Positions 19,554 through 28,798 of a stretch of DNA of 64,000 nt are shown in pieces (positions within the stretch are counted from its first letter, which is position 1; each line of letters starts with the position of its first letter). The stretch is taken from contig CAZHNN010000006.1 of the NCBI GenBank assembly GCA_964533965.1, positions 1 to 64,000 of the forward strand. The letters run 5' to 3'. A program made the position numbers and the translations under genes. This DNA is from RGIG3178 sp964533965. Its GTDB lineage: Bacteria; Bacillota; Clostridia; Christensenellales; QAND01. The notes under the pieces were generated by a model. The model was not told where the DNA came from, searched no databases, and saw only the letters and a list, made by a program, of their open reading frames with translations.

Positions 19554-21172
19554 TTCCACCAACCTATCCGATGCATCAGGGAATCAAGCGCCAACCCGCC
19601 CGGCAACAAACGGCAATCCTCCGGGCCTATCGCGCGCAGACGAAGTATCAAAAACGAATAGCATGCGACGCCGAGCAGAATGCCAACAATGACACAAAGC
19701 CAGAACGGCAGGAACAGCCGGAACAATTGATAGCTGCCCCATACCAGTATGCCCATCAATATGCCCGAAACGATGATGGCGATCAGCTTTTTTCCCAAAT
19801 CGAGCGGGCGGCGCAGGATTTTGCTTATGCTGTACATGTTGCTAAGCGCGATATACAAAAAGCATAAGAACGTCCCGATCGCAGCGCCATTGATGTGCAC
19901 CGACGGCATGCTCATCAGCAGATAGCTGGATACGAGCTTGATAAACGCTCCTTGCCAAAGGTGTCTAAGGGGCGACGGCATTTCCCCCATGCCCTGCAGG
20001 ATGCCGTTGGTGGTCTGAGCGAGCATCAGGAAGAACAATGCGATTCCAAGCGTACGCACCAAAGCGGTCGCGGCCATCAGCGTGCTCTCGTCCGTCATGG
20101 TCCTATAAAAGAGAGCCTGCAGCAGAGGCGGACCTAACAGGAACAGCCCGATGGAAAACGGAAGGCCCAGCAGAATGGCCAGCTTGACGCCAACGCGCGA
20201 TTGCTGCTCTACCTCATGGTACCTTCTGAGCGTTGCGCTTGCGGATACAGATGGCACCAGGCTCATCTGCAGCGCGTTTGCCAGCGCCATCGGCACATAT
20301 ACCACCGGCGCCACAATCCCGGTTAAAAGCCCAAAACGTGTTTGAGCCATGATCTGTGAGAATCCGTTGGATTTGAGCACATTGATGACCATCAGGTTGT
20401 CCAGCAGCGTGATCAGAGGAAGCACCGCTGCGCTCAATGTAATGGGAACGGACAGCTTGAACAGCACTCTCAATCGATCCCGCGCCGGAATGAGCCCGTA
20501 ACCCTGCGGTGTCTGCCTTACCTGCCTTAAGAAGCCGTCGCGTTGGCGCAGATACCGGATGCCCAGATACAGCGTCGCCGCCGCCTCCGCAATGGGAATC
20601 CCCAGAAGAGCGCCCATGGCCCCAAACCTGCTGCCATGAGCAAGCCACACGATCATCAGCACAAAACCGAAAACGGATTTGACGATCTCTTCGATCAAAA
20701 GTGAATACGCGGTCGGTTCCATGTGCTGCATACCCTGAAAGTAACCGCGGAATGCGGAAATAACACAGGAGAAAAACAGTGCGGGCGCCACGCTTTGCAC
20801 CATGATGCCGCCATCGGGAACGCCCTGCACACCCGCCACAAGACCGCTCAAAAGCGCCAGCAGCCCGGATGCGAGCAGACCGCCCAGGCAAAGTGTCTGC
20901 AGCGATGTGATAAAAAACGCGCGTGCGTTTTTGAGATCATCTTTGGCCATCAAGGTGGAAATCTGTTTGGAGATCGCGGCGGGAATGCCGACAGTGGCAA
21001 CCACCGATAAAAAGGTATAGATCGGATACGCTATCTGGTAATAGGCAATGCCGACATCGCCTATAACATGCGCCAGAACGATGCGGTAGACGGACCCCAG
21101 TGCGCTGCACAGAAGCCCGGTTATGCCCAATATTGCAGCGCCGCCCGCGAACGTTTGCCTGCCTTTTACCAA
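19550..21172 (-). CDS. SpoVB/MurJ-like polysaccharide or lipid flippase
   Basis: A multi-pass protein of about 540 residues with 12-14 predicted membrane helices, of the MOP exporter superfamily. It opens GRQTFAGGAAILGITGLLCS and has the family-like YQIAYPIYTFLSVVATVGIPAAISKQIS. Relatives (SpoVB, YabM, MurJ) move lipid-linked cell-wall precursors; SpoVB serves spore cortex formation. The position between spoVT and mazG matches Bacillus yabM. The start is uncertain: a TTG with GGCGG upstream (21172) is preferred to an in-frame TTG 27 nt earlier. The stop overlaps the mazG start. Confidence 0.85.
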   Translation of the reverse strand: MVKGRQTFAGGAAILGITGLLCSALGSVYRIVLAHVIGDVGIAYYQIAYPIYTFLSVVATVGIPAAISKQISTLMAKDDLKNARAFFITSLQTLCLGGLLASGLLALLSGLVAGVQGVPDGGIMVQSVAPALFFSCVISAFRGYFQGMQHMEPTAYSLLIEEIVKSVFGFVLMIVWLAHGSRFGAMGALLGIPIAEAAATLYLGIRYLRQRDGFLRQVRQTPQGYGLIPARDRLRVLFKLSVPITLSAAVLPLITLLDNLMVINVLKSNGFSQIMAQTRFGLLTGIVAPVVYVPMALANALQMSLVPSVSASATLRRYHEVEQQSRVGVKLAILLGLPFSIGLFLLGPPLLQALFYRTMTDESTLMAATALVRTLGIALFFLMLAQTTNGILQGMGEMPSPLRHLWQGAFIKLVSSYLLMSMPSVHINGAAIGTFLCFLYIALSNMYSISKILRRPLDLGKKLIAIIVSGILMGILVWGSYQLFRLFLPFWLCVIVGILLGVACYSFLILRLRAIGPEDCRLLPGGLALDSLMHRIGWWK

Positions 21173-21301
21173 AGTGCATCCGCCTTCGTCAATTCTCAAC
21201 CGTTACCAGGTTGTCAGGACTTATTCAGGCTCCGCTTTGTATGGCTTTCCGACTTAATCGTTGGGATTTAGTCAGATGCCGAAACGAAAAAGAGAGCAAC
21301 G

Positions 21302-21323
21302 AAATTACGCCGTGCGGCGTAAT
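21302..21323 (-). terminator. Hairpin after the RraB-like membrane protein gene
   Basis: A perfect 9-bp stem (21302-21310 with 21315-21323) with a 4-nt loop. It ends in AATTTCG on the minus strand. It lies about 82 nt past the gene end; the U-run is short. Confidence 0.45.
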
Positions 21324-21405
21324 TATAACAAATACCCCTTGATTGCGCAAACGAACGGTGGCGCTCCAATGGAGCAATGGCAAACCTCACATACTATCGC
21401 CTTTC

Positions 21406-22611
21406 TTACGCCAATGGCTCAATATCATAATGAGACAGTTGGCCTGAAAGCGGCCGCAGAGTGGCGATAAGCCAATCCGTCAGCGCGTTGAGCGTATCGA
21501 TACCCAACCTTGCCTTCCGCTCAACGGTCAGCAGGATACCCTCGTCGTCGGTCGCCTCACTGCGTATTTCATACCCGTTGCGCACGAGCTGTTCCTTTGC
21601 GCTGGCGATGGAGGCGTCTGCTGCAAACCTCAGATTGAAGCAAATATTGTGCAGGGCGCTGATATCAACGCCTCTTCTTTGTAACCCATCCGAGATGCGT
21701 TCGTTCTGCAGCCTGTGAAGCGTGTATTCATCCGGCAGCAGTCGTCCGGTATACAGGCTCCAGGATTCGTCGATAACGGATTCAAAGCGAGGGATGATTC
21801 CATATCGCCTTATCAGCTTTTGCATTCTCCGATGGAGCAGGTACCCGGTCCTCGGATGATAATACAGGTAAATGTGGACGGTCTTTTCCGAGTAGTCCAG
21901 CACGCTGCCGGCAAATGCGACGTCGTTGCTCCAGCCTTCACACCGCTTCATGGCCAGATTCAATGCTTTGATTGTTTTTTGATCCGGTGCGTTTTCCCCT
22001 GCCATGTCAAACGAAATGTCAAGGTATCGTTTGAATTCCTTGCGAATTTGCCTGGCAGGCGGCGGGTACAGCGAATAATCGAACAGGATTTGCTGCAGGC
22101 CATTCTTATAACTGAATAGGACGATCCGATGTACAATTTTGTCCTTTGCGGCTTGAGTGCTTCGGCGATCGTTTTTCCCTGCAACGTCCGCTTGTTTTGG
22201 CGGCTGCACGTTTGACGCAAAAGCGGTATGCCTTGCTATATAGCCTTCCTTCCAGGATTGCAGCAACAGCATCGGCACCACAGAAATAGCGGTGGAAACA
22301 AAGCTGGGAATTGCAATGCCTACAACTATGATAAAAAAGGTGACGACTGTCAGCGGCATCGCAATCCAGAAGCCATAATACGCGCCATGGACAAACCCCT
22401 TGACACCGCCGATCAATAGGAAAATACCGCACCAGACGCCGTAGCAAGGCAACATCACACCCAGCGTGTATGCCCATTTGATAAATCCTTTGAGCCCGTT
22501 GTATCCATCCGGAATCTGTACAAAGGCGAACAGACTCAACAGAGCCAAAGCTGAGATCACGAGGATGACTACTGATGCGACATATCGTTGTTTTTTCAAA
22601 AAGGCGATCAT
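21406..22611 (-). CDS. Membrane protein with DUF695-like and RraB-like C-terminal regions
   Basis: 401 residues. The N-terminal 125 hold about three membrane helices (near residues 12-30, 48-68 and 84-112). A hydrophilic linker follows, then a segment resembling DUF695 (HIYLYYHPRTGYLLHRRMQ and WSLYTGRLLPDEYTLHRLQN). The last 85 residues resemble RraB, the RNase-activity regulator fold (SAKEQLVRNGYEIRSEATDD, then LTVERKARLGIDTLNALTDW). The assignments come from recalled family patterns and need a profile search. It sits between spoVT and the SpoVB-like gene, an unusual neighbour. Confidence 0.65.
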   Translation of the reverse strand: MIAFLKKQRYVASVVILVISALALLSLFAFVQIPDGYNGLKGFIKWAYTLGVMLPCYGVWCGIFLLIGGVKGFVHGAYYGFWIAMPLTVVTFFIIVVGIAIPSFVSTAISVVPMLLLQSWKEGYIARHTAFASNVQPPKQADVAGKNDRRSTQAAKDKIVHRIVLFSYKNGLQQILFDYSLYPPPARQIRKEFKRYLDISFDMAGENAPDQKTIKALNLAMKRCEGWSNDVAFAGSVLDYSEKTVHIYLYYHPRTGYLLHRRMQKLIRRYGIIPRFESVIDESWSLYTGRLLPDEYTLHRLQNERISDGLQRRGVDISALHNICFNLRFAADASIASAKEQLVRNGYEIRSEATDDEGILLTVERKARLGIDTLNALTDWLIATLRPLSGQLSHYDIEPLA

Positions 22612-22657
22612 GCAAACCCCATACCATTCGAAAAATTACCATTTGGATATGAAATAT

Positions 22658-22686
22658 ATAGTAGTGAAAAAAAACCGATTTATCAA
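22658..22686 (-). promoter_or_regulatory. Possible promoter of the RraB-like membrane protein gene
   Basis: On the minus strand TTGATA (22681-22686), 17 nt containing an eight-T run, and TACTAT (22658-22663). It lies about 50 nt before the ATG and directly after the spoVT terminator. Confidence 0.4.
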
Positions 22687-22710
22687 GCAATCCCGATGAT
22701 AAAATAAAAC

Positions 22711-22730
22711 GGCGGCATTAACATGCCGCC
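22711..22730 (-). terminator. Intrinsic terminator after spoVT
   Basis: A perfect 8-bp GC-rich stem (22711-22718 with 22723-22730) with a 4-nt loop. The minus strand continues GTTTTATTTT. It indicates spoVT is not read through into the next gene. Confidence 0.85.
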
Positions 22731-22765
22731 AAAAAAGGATCTTTTTGCTGTATTAAGTCATCGCG

Positions 22766-23323
22766 TCATTGTTCCATCTGCTTGCCCAAAAAACTTGCGG
22801 CAACCTGGGCTACCTTCAACTCCGCATCGCTGAAAGAGATGTTGGGCTGTGAACTGAGCAACGCCACTGCACCCGCAGCTTCCCCTTCGCTGATGATGGG
22901 ACAAATCAGTTGGGCGTGGTAACTCTTGCTCATGTCCTCATCCCGGACAATCGACACGGGTGTCTCGCCATCCCCCAACACAAACGCCATGCGGCGCTGC
23001 ATTGCGGCTTCCATTTGGGGGGATACGGATTTATCGGCATAGTCCTTCTTGCCGGGTCCGAAAGCCGCCACGACACTGTCCCTGTCGCAGATAATGGTGG
23101 TATGCCCGAGGGCTTTGTAAAGGGCCTCCGCATATTCGTTCGCAAACTCGCCCAACTCACCAATGGGCGAATATTTTTTTAAGATCACTTCCCCGTCTCT
23201 GTCTGTAAAGATTTCCAACGGATCACCTTGGCGAATTCTCATCGTGCGGCGTATCTCCTTTGGAATAACGACACGTCCCAGTTCGTCGATCCGGCGTACA
23301 ATGCCTGTTGCTTTCAAGTTCAT
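22766..23323 (-). CDS. spoVT: Stage V sporulation regulator SpoVT
   Basis: The 185-residue regulator is active in the forespore under sigma-G. The N-terminal AbrB swapped-hairpin DNA-binding domain is clear (MNLKATGIVRRIDELGRVVI, PKEIRRTMRIRQGDPLEIF). The C-terminal domain is GAF-like. The start is placed at MNLKATG because AGGAGG lies just before that ATG; family members start here. A longer in-frame extension of 21 codons has no ribosome site. Its neighbours mfd, yabM and mazG are the same as in Bacillus. Confidence 0.95.
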   Translation of the reverse strand: MNLKATGIVRRIDELGRVVIPKEIRRTMRIRQGDPLEIFTDRDGEVILKKYSPIGELGEFANEYAEALYKALGHTTIICDRDSVVAAFGPGKKDYADKSVSPQMEAAMQRRMAFVLGDGETPVSIVRDEDMSKSYHAQLICPIISEGEAAGAVALLSSQPNISFSDAELKVAQVAASFLGKQMEQ

Positions 23324-23453
23324 GCCTCCTGCTCGTGCCAGACTCATTGCGGGATTAGTATTTGAATGCCGATTTTTTTTATGCAAGGTTCTGCCTGCAT
23401 TGTAAACCAGTATCTGAAAAGGGATTTGGAACCAAGTACGAGTCTTTCAATTA

Positions 23454-23485
23454 AAAAGAGGAAGCGTGACCCGCTCCCTCCTTTT
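23454..23485 (-). terminator. Intrinsic terminator after the PrsA-like gene
   Basis: An A/G-rich 5' arm pairs with 23472-23485 over about 13 bp (two G-U pairs or one bulge). Five T follow on the minus strand. It lies 15 nt past the stop codon. Confidence 0.75.
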
Positions 23486-23499
23486 GATTTTTTTAACTT

Positions 23500-25002
23500 T
23501 TATTTGTTGATCTGCTCGTGGACATACGTGACGCGGCTTGGCCAGGTCTGCACGCCGTATTGTTTGCGAAGTTCGGTGAGCTTCGCTTTCCACGCGTCGG
23601 ATACCGCCGTCTCGTCCGCTTTTTTCTTCACGGCGCTCTTGACGACGTCGAAGGGGATAACCACTTCTTCCTGCGGTGTGTAGATCATATAGAGGATGTG
23701 CACGCCATAGGGTGTCATCACCGGATCACTTGTCTGTCCGCGCGTGGTCATCGCCAACGCTGCACTTGCAAACGCCGCTTCGTACGTCGTGTTGTCCGGG
23801 CTAATGACGTAGCCCAAACCGGGCATGGAGCCGCTGTCTGCGCCGTTGTCGTCCTTGTTGTATTCCGCCATCAGCTTCTCAAACGTTTCGCCGTTTTTCA
23901 ACCTCTGCATGATGGTGTTGATTTTCGCCTGTTGGTGCTTCAACAGCGTCTTTTTGAGCGCATCGAAATCACCCTGCGCCTTTTTAAGCGCATCGTTCAT
24001 CTTAACGAGCAGCGCCGCTTGCGCGTTCATCTCCGTTGTTTGCGTTTTAACGGTTTCGGTATTGTCCGCAATGGTCTTCTGGTATTGCGCAATCAACGTC
24101 TGGTCGCCACTTTGCTGCGCCGTAGCCAGGGCGGCCTGCGCGTCGGTGATGGCTTTCTGCGCCGTCTCTACGTTTGTTTTTGCAGTATTGTATTTCGTCT
24201 GCACGTCGTTATAATCCGTTTGTGCGTCTGAAACGGCGGTATTTGCCTTATCGTATGCATCCGCGTCCGTATCGCTGAACGTCAGCAGGATGTGCTTTAC
24301 AATGGAGTACCCCGTGGGTTTATATAGAGTATAGTCGCCCATCGAATCCGTCGTGATCGCCGTCTCATAGCTGGAGTTGCCGCCAGAGGCGAATGCATCC
24401 TTTTGGGATTGCACATCCGTATTGTACTTTGTCTGCACCTGCTCTTCGGTCGCCTGCACGTCCTTCATCAGCGCGTTTTTGACCTTGGTATACTCGAAGT
24501 TCTGAAGCTGCATCTGCGCCAGTTTCGTGCGGGATGACCCCATGGCTACAAGATAGTTATCCACATCCTTCTCGATGTCACCGGTATAGGTGCTCGGATT
24601 GGTTTCATCGTAGCCTAGAATCTGCTTGATATAGCCGATATAGGAAGTGACATTTGCGTCCACTTCCTTCTTTTCATCATCGGTCAACGGATAGTCCTTT
24701 TCACAGATGATGCTCATCAGCTTGCTGTTCGCATAATCGTCGAGATATGATTTCAGATAGCTGTCCACCTGCGTGCGCGTTTTGCTATCCATATTTTCAT
24801 CCCATAGGTTGATGTCATAACCCTGCGATGTAAAATCCGCCTGCATCGCATCGTAGAGTTCCGCCTTGGTTATGGTGACATCACCGATTTTGGCCACAAC
24901 CTGTGCCTTATCCTTGGCGCGGTTGACGGTGATCAATTCACACCCCGTCAGCGTCAAGAACATCAGGCTTGCCAGCAGCGACGCCAATATCCGTCTTTTC
25001 AT
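23500..25002 (-). CDS. prsA: PrsA-like foldase lipoprotein with a split parvulin domain
   Basis: The 500-residue precursor has a lipoprotein signal (MKRRILASLLASLMFLTLTG before C21), so it is anchored outside the membrane. An N-terminal SurA/PrsA-type helical region is followed by a peptidyl-prolyl isomerase of parvulin type. Its first strand, VKHILLTF (235-242), is separated from the rest (INTIMQRLKNGETFEKLMAE from 361, then GLGYVI and PYGVHILYMI). Between them lies a coiled-coil hairpin of about 105 residues rich in A, Q, K, D and T. Start MKRRIL is preferred because GGAG lies 9 nt upstream. Family members help exported proteins fold; the inserted arm is unusual. Confidence 0.85.
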   Translation of the reverse strand: MKRRILASLLASLMFLTLTGCELITVNRAKDKAQVVAKIGDVTITKAELYDAMQADFTSQGYDINLWDENMDSKTRTQVDSYLKSYLDDYANSKLMSIICEKDYPLTDDEKKEVDANVTSYIGYIKQILGYDETNPSTYTGDIEKDVDNYLVAMGSSRTKLAQMQLQNFEYTKVKNALMKDVQATEEQVQTKYNTDVQSQKDAFASGGNSSYETAITTDSMGDYTLYKPTGYSIVKHILLTFSDTDADAYDKANTAVSDAQTDYNDVQTKYNTAKTNVETAQKAITDAQAALATAQQSGDQTLIAQYQKTIADNTETVKTQTTEMNAQAALLVKMNDALKKAQGDFDALKKTLLKHQQAKINTIMQRLKNGETFEKLMAEYNKDDNGADSGSMPGLGYVISPDNTTYEAAFASAALAMTTRGQTSDPVMTPYGVHILYMIYTPQEEVVIPFDVVKSAVKKKADETAVSDAWKAKLTELRKQYGVQTWPSRVTYVHEQINK

Positions 25003-25141
25003 CTCTGGTCTCTCCTTAAACACGGGTCTCCCCGCGTCGACTTGCGTATTTCCTTTGCATTTCGGTCATATCGCCTTTTGGTATTCGTCCGAATGGATGA
25101 TACATGCTTTGGCATTTTCCCGTTGTTCAGCAAGGCTTTTA

Positions 25142-28100
25142 TTATATCGCATTTACATTGTTATCGCAATCATCCGCCTGCGCAAAGGCAAGCAACCGGA
25201 TGGCGGATTGCATCATGTGCTTGATATCGTCTCCGCGCCTGGGCTTGATAAGAAGCATCGGCGGGTTGGATTGCGTCAGATTTACGCCGGTACCGTATTG
25301 CTTGATGGCTCTGAGCAGGCATGGAACATCGGGCAGGGCTTTGGGATGAAAGCGCATGCGCACGCCGTCTGTGCGAACCATCACGCTCTGGATGTCAAGC
25401 TGGTTTGCCAGAGAACGCAGATGCGAAACGGAAATCAAATCCAGCACTTCCTGCGGTGGTCTGCCGTAGCGATCCTTTAGCGATTCCAGAACGCGCTTTG
25501 CGTCTTTATCGCTCTCGATTGCCGCAATGGTGCGGTATGCATCCACCTTCTGACTCTTGGATGGGATGTATCGTTCGGGGATATGCACCGTCAGCGGGAT
25601 ATCCACCACCGTATCCACCCGTTCGCGTACTTCTTCGCCCTTGGCTTGGGCTACCGCCTGCGCCAACAGCTTGCAATACGTGTCGTATCCGACATTTTGC
25701 ATATGGCCGTGCTGCTCGGGTCCCAATAAGTTGCCGGCGCCGCGTATCTCTAGGTCGCGCATCGCAATCCTGAACCCAGAGCCCAGCTCGGTGAACTCAC
25801 GAACGGCGTCCAGCCGCTTTTCCGCCGTCTCGGTGATCTGCTTTTGCGTCGGATACGTCAGATAGCAGTATGCGGAACGCGCACTTCGCCCGACTCTGCC
25901 GCGTAGCTGATAGAGCTGCGCCAATCCCAACCTGTCTGCGTCGAGTACGAACATCGTATTCGCGCGTGGGATATCCAGCCCGTTTTCGATGATGGTGGAA
26001 CAGACCAGAATGTCCGCTTCCCCTTCGTAGAAGGCCAGCATCGCGCGCTCCAGCTGCGTTTCGGCCATTTGCCCATGCGCCATTGCAATTCTAGCGCTGG
26101 GGATCAAAGAGCGGACCTGCTCGCAGAGATACTCCATCCGGTTGATCTGGTTGTAGAGCACATACGCCTGTCCGTCGCGTGCGAGTTCGCGGGTGAGCGC
26201 TTCCTTCAAAAGCGCTTCACTCATCTCGCCAACAAAGGTCTCGACCGGCTTGCGCTCCTCCGGCGGCGTGTGTATCACCGACATATCGCGGATGCCCACC
26301 AGTGACATCTCGAGCGTTCTTGGAATCGGCGTTGCGGTCATGGTCAGCACGTCCACAGTGCGCTTGATGTCGGAGATCGTCTCTTTATGCCCGACGCCAA
26401 AGCGTTGTTCCTCGTCGATCACCAGAAGGCCCAGATCATGGGGCTTAATATCCTTGCTCAACAGTCTGTGCGTGCCGATCAATACGTCGACGGTGCCCTC
26501 TGTAAATCCCTTTAAGATCAGCTCTTGTTCGGATTTGGGCGTAAAGCGGGACAGCACAGAAACGCGTATGGGATATCCTTCCAATCTCGCCGACATCGTG
26601 GCAAAATGCTGCTGCGCCAATACCGTTGTCGGCACCAATATCATCGCCTGTTTGGCGTCCATCGCACACTTGAAGATGGCACGCATCGCCACTTCCGTCT
26701 TGCCGTACCCCACGTCGCCGCACAGCAACCTGTCCATGATGCGGGTGGATTCCATGTCACGCTTGATCTCCTCCACGCTCTGCAGCTGGCCTTCGGTTTC
26801 GTCAAACTCGAAGGATTCCTCGAATTCCTGCTGCCAGACAGTATCGGGCGAAAATGCATATCCCTTTAAAGCCTGCCGTGTCGCGTAGAGTGAAACCAAA
26901 TCCTGCGCCAGTTTCTTCACGCCCTGGGAGACTTTCTTCTTTGCCTTTTCCCATTCCTGACCGCCCATCTTGGTCAACTTGGGCGGGGAGTCGTCCGAGC
27001 CGATGTATCGCTGCACGCGGCTTATCTGGTCGACGGGTATATAGAGCTTGTCGCCGCCGCGGTATTCCAAGAGCATAAAATCCTTGGGCCGTCCCTCCAC
27101 GGTAATGGTGGTAAGCCCCCGGTAGATGCCGATACCATGCACGTCATGGACGGCGTATTCGCCTTCCTTGAGCGCAATCGCCTCCTGCGCCAATCGCTGC
27201 GTTTGCCGTTGCGGCTGGGCGACGTTGCGGAAAACCTCCTCTTCACATAACACGACCGTTCGGCTTCGTTCCATGATATAGCCTGCGCCGTACGGGCTTT
27301 TCGCGATGAGCACTTCGCCCCGGTTCGCAAACCGGTCTGGCTCAAACTGCAGCGTGGCAAACACCCCGCGTTCGGAAAGCGACTGGTGCAGACTCTGGCA
27401 GCGTCTTTCGTTGCGCAACAGGATCATCGTGCGCCAGCCGTTCTTCTTCCTGTGATCCAGATCCTCGCACAACAGGTCTATGCGGCCATGGAACTGCTGC
27501 GCGGGGCGAATGTCGAAGGAGAATCCTTCCTGACCCGTATGGGAGATTGCCGAAGCCTGCATGAACAACACACCCTGCGGCACGCGCACCTGTGAAAACG
27601 GCAACAGGTGGCGCTCCCAGCCCTTGGGGGCATTGTCCTTCTGGACGAGTTCTTTGATTGAAAGCTCAATGTCGGTATCGGTGCTCGCTGCCGCGTCCAT
27701 CAGGCGGATCGGTTCGTCGAAAACGAGCATATCGCCGCTCTTCAGGTAATCCGCGGCGCTCACTTCCGGCATGCCGAGTGAAAATACCTCATACGCGCTG
27801 CGGTAGTCCCCCTGTTCGATCTGTGCATACAGCTGCATCAAACGAAGGTATGCGTCATTTTTTGCGGTCTGCGCCGTCTGGCGGATGCGCATCAACAGCT
27901 CTTTCGCGTCTTTGTCCGATAGCGGCGTTTCCACACAAGGCGGCACTTCGATCACATCCACGCCCGCCATGCTGCGCTGGGAAAGAGGATCCAACACCCG
28001 AATGGTATCGATCTCGTCGCCAAAGAAATCCACCCGGTATGCAACCGCGTTGGGCAGGAACACATCCGCAATGCCGCCGCGTACCGCAAACTGCCCGTAT

Positions 28101-28624
28101 TCCTCCACCGATTCCGCACGCAGATACCCCGCTTTTACCAAGGCGTCCGTCAATGTGTCCAATTGTATGCGCTGCCCTTTATGAAGCGAAAAACCCCGGC
28201 TGAAGAACACCTGTGCGGGGGACAATCTGGCGCGTACGGCGTCAACGGAACCCACTACGACCGAAGGTTTCCCGTTTAAGGCATACAAGGCGGTGGCTCT
28301 GAGTCCCTGCGTTTTGAAATCCAACGTCCGCGCCTTGGAGAGGTGCACCATGCGCGGCGGCAGATAATACGCACTTGCGCCGATGGCACGCGACATCGCG
28401 GAATAGAACTTCTGGGCCGCAAATTCGCTCGCGCACACGACCAGAATATTGGATTTTTGCTGTAAAAACAGGCTTGCTATAAGCGGTACCTTTCCGGTTT
28501 CGGGCATGCCAAAAACCGGGAGAGAGCTTTCTCCCCCCCGTATCGCCTGCAGCAGTCTCTTATATGTGCCGTCCTCCGTTATGGGCGACAACGCCCAATG
28601 CAAGGCCGGCTCGTGTTGGTCCAT
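25142..28624 (-). CDS. mfd: Transcription-repair coupling factor Mfd
   Basis: The 1160-residue translocase removes stalled RNA polymerase and recruits UvrA. Domains in order: UvrB-homologous N-terminal part, RNA polymerase interaction domain (HDVHGIGIYRG and DKLYIPVDQ), and an SF2 motor with Walker A GDVGYGKTEVA and Walker B DEEQRFGVGHKE. RecG-like TRG motifs and a C-terminal UvrA-masking domain follow. Length is typical. AAAAAGGAG precedes the ATG. A 10-bp stem at 28644-28667 lies just upstream of the ribosome site. It follows pth, as in Bacillus. Confidence 0.98.
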   Translation of the reverse strand: MDQHEPALHWALSPITEDGTYKRLLQAIRGGESSLPVFGMPETGKVPLIASLFLQQKSNILVVCASEFAAQKFYSAMSRAIGASAYYLPPRMVHLSKARTLDFKTQGLRATALYALNGKPSVVVGSVDAVRARLSPAQVFFSRGFSLHKGQRIQLDTLTDALVKAGYLRAESVEEYGQFAVRGGIADVFLPNAVAYRVDFFGDEIDTIRVLDPLSQRSMAGVDVIEVPPCVETPLSDKDAKELLMRIRQTAQTAKNDAYLRLMQLYAQIEQGDYRSAYEVFSLGMPEVSAADYLKSGDMLVFDEPIRLMDAAASTDTDIELSIKELVQKDNAPKGWERHLLPFSQVRVPQGVLFMQASAISHTGQEGFSFDIRPAQQFHGRIDLLCEDLDHRKKNGWRTMILLRNERRCQSLHQSLSERGVFATLQFEPDRFANRGEVLIAKSPYGAGYIMERSRTVVLCEEEVFRNVAQPQRQTQRLAQEAIALKEGEYAVHDVHGIGIYRGLTTITVEGRPKDFMLLEYRGGDKLYIPVDQISRVQRYIGSDDSPPKLTKMGGQEWEKAKKKVSQGVKKLAQDLVSLYATRQALKGYAFSPDTVWQQEFEESFEFDETEGQLQSVEEIKRDMESTRIMDRLLCGDVGYGKTEVAMRAIFKCAMDAKQAMILVPTTVLAQQHFATMSARLEGYPIRVSVLSRFTPKSEQELILKGFTEGTVDVLIGTHRLLSKDIKPHDLGLLVIDEEQRFGVGHKETISDIKRTVDVLTMTATPIPRTLEMSLVGIRDMSVIHTPPEERKPVETFVGEMSEALLKEALTRELARDGQAYVLYNQINRMEYLCEQVRSLIPSARIAMAHGQMAETQLERAMLAFYEGEADILVCSTIIENGLDIPRANTMFVLDADRLGLAQLYQLRGRVGRSARSAYCYLTYPTQKQITETAEKRLDAVREFTELGSGFRIAMRDLEIRGAGNLLGPEQHGHMQNVGYDTYCKLLAQAVAQAKGEEVRERVDTVVDIPLTVHIPERYIPSKSQKVDAYRTIAAIESDKDAKRVLESLKDRYGRPPQEVLDLISVSHLRSLANQLDIQSVMVRTDGVRMRFHPKALPDVPCLLRAIKQYGTGVNLTQSNPPMLLIKPRRGDDIKHMMQSAIRLLAFAQADDCDNNVNAI

Positions 28625-28798
28625 ATAAGCTCCTTTTTCTGCTCGCTGACAAAAAGGTTTGTCAGCGGGATGTTACTACGCCTGAGTATATGCGGTCGGC
28701 GGTGTTACTCTTTATTCGCTTTTCACATAATATGGTTGCCTTTTGACTAGCATGTCATCAAGGCTTCGGGAATCGATGGATCAAACAAGTGTAAAGCA

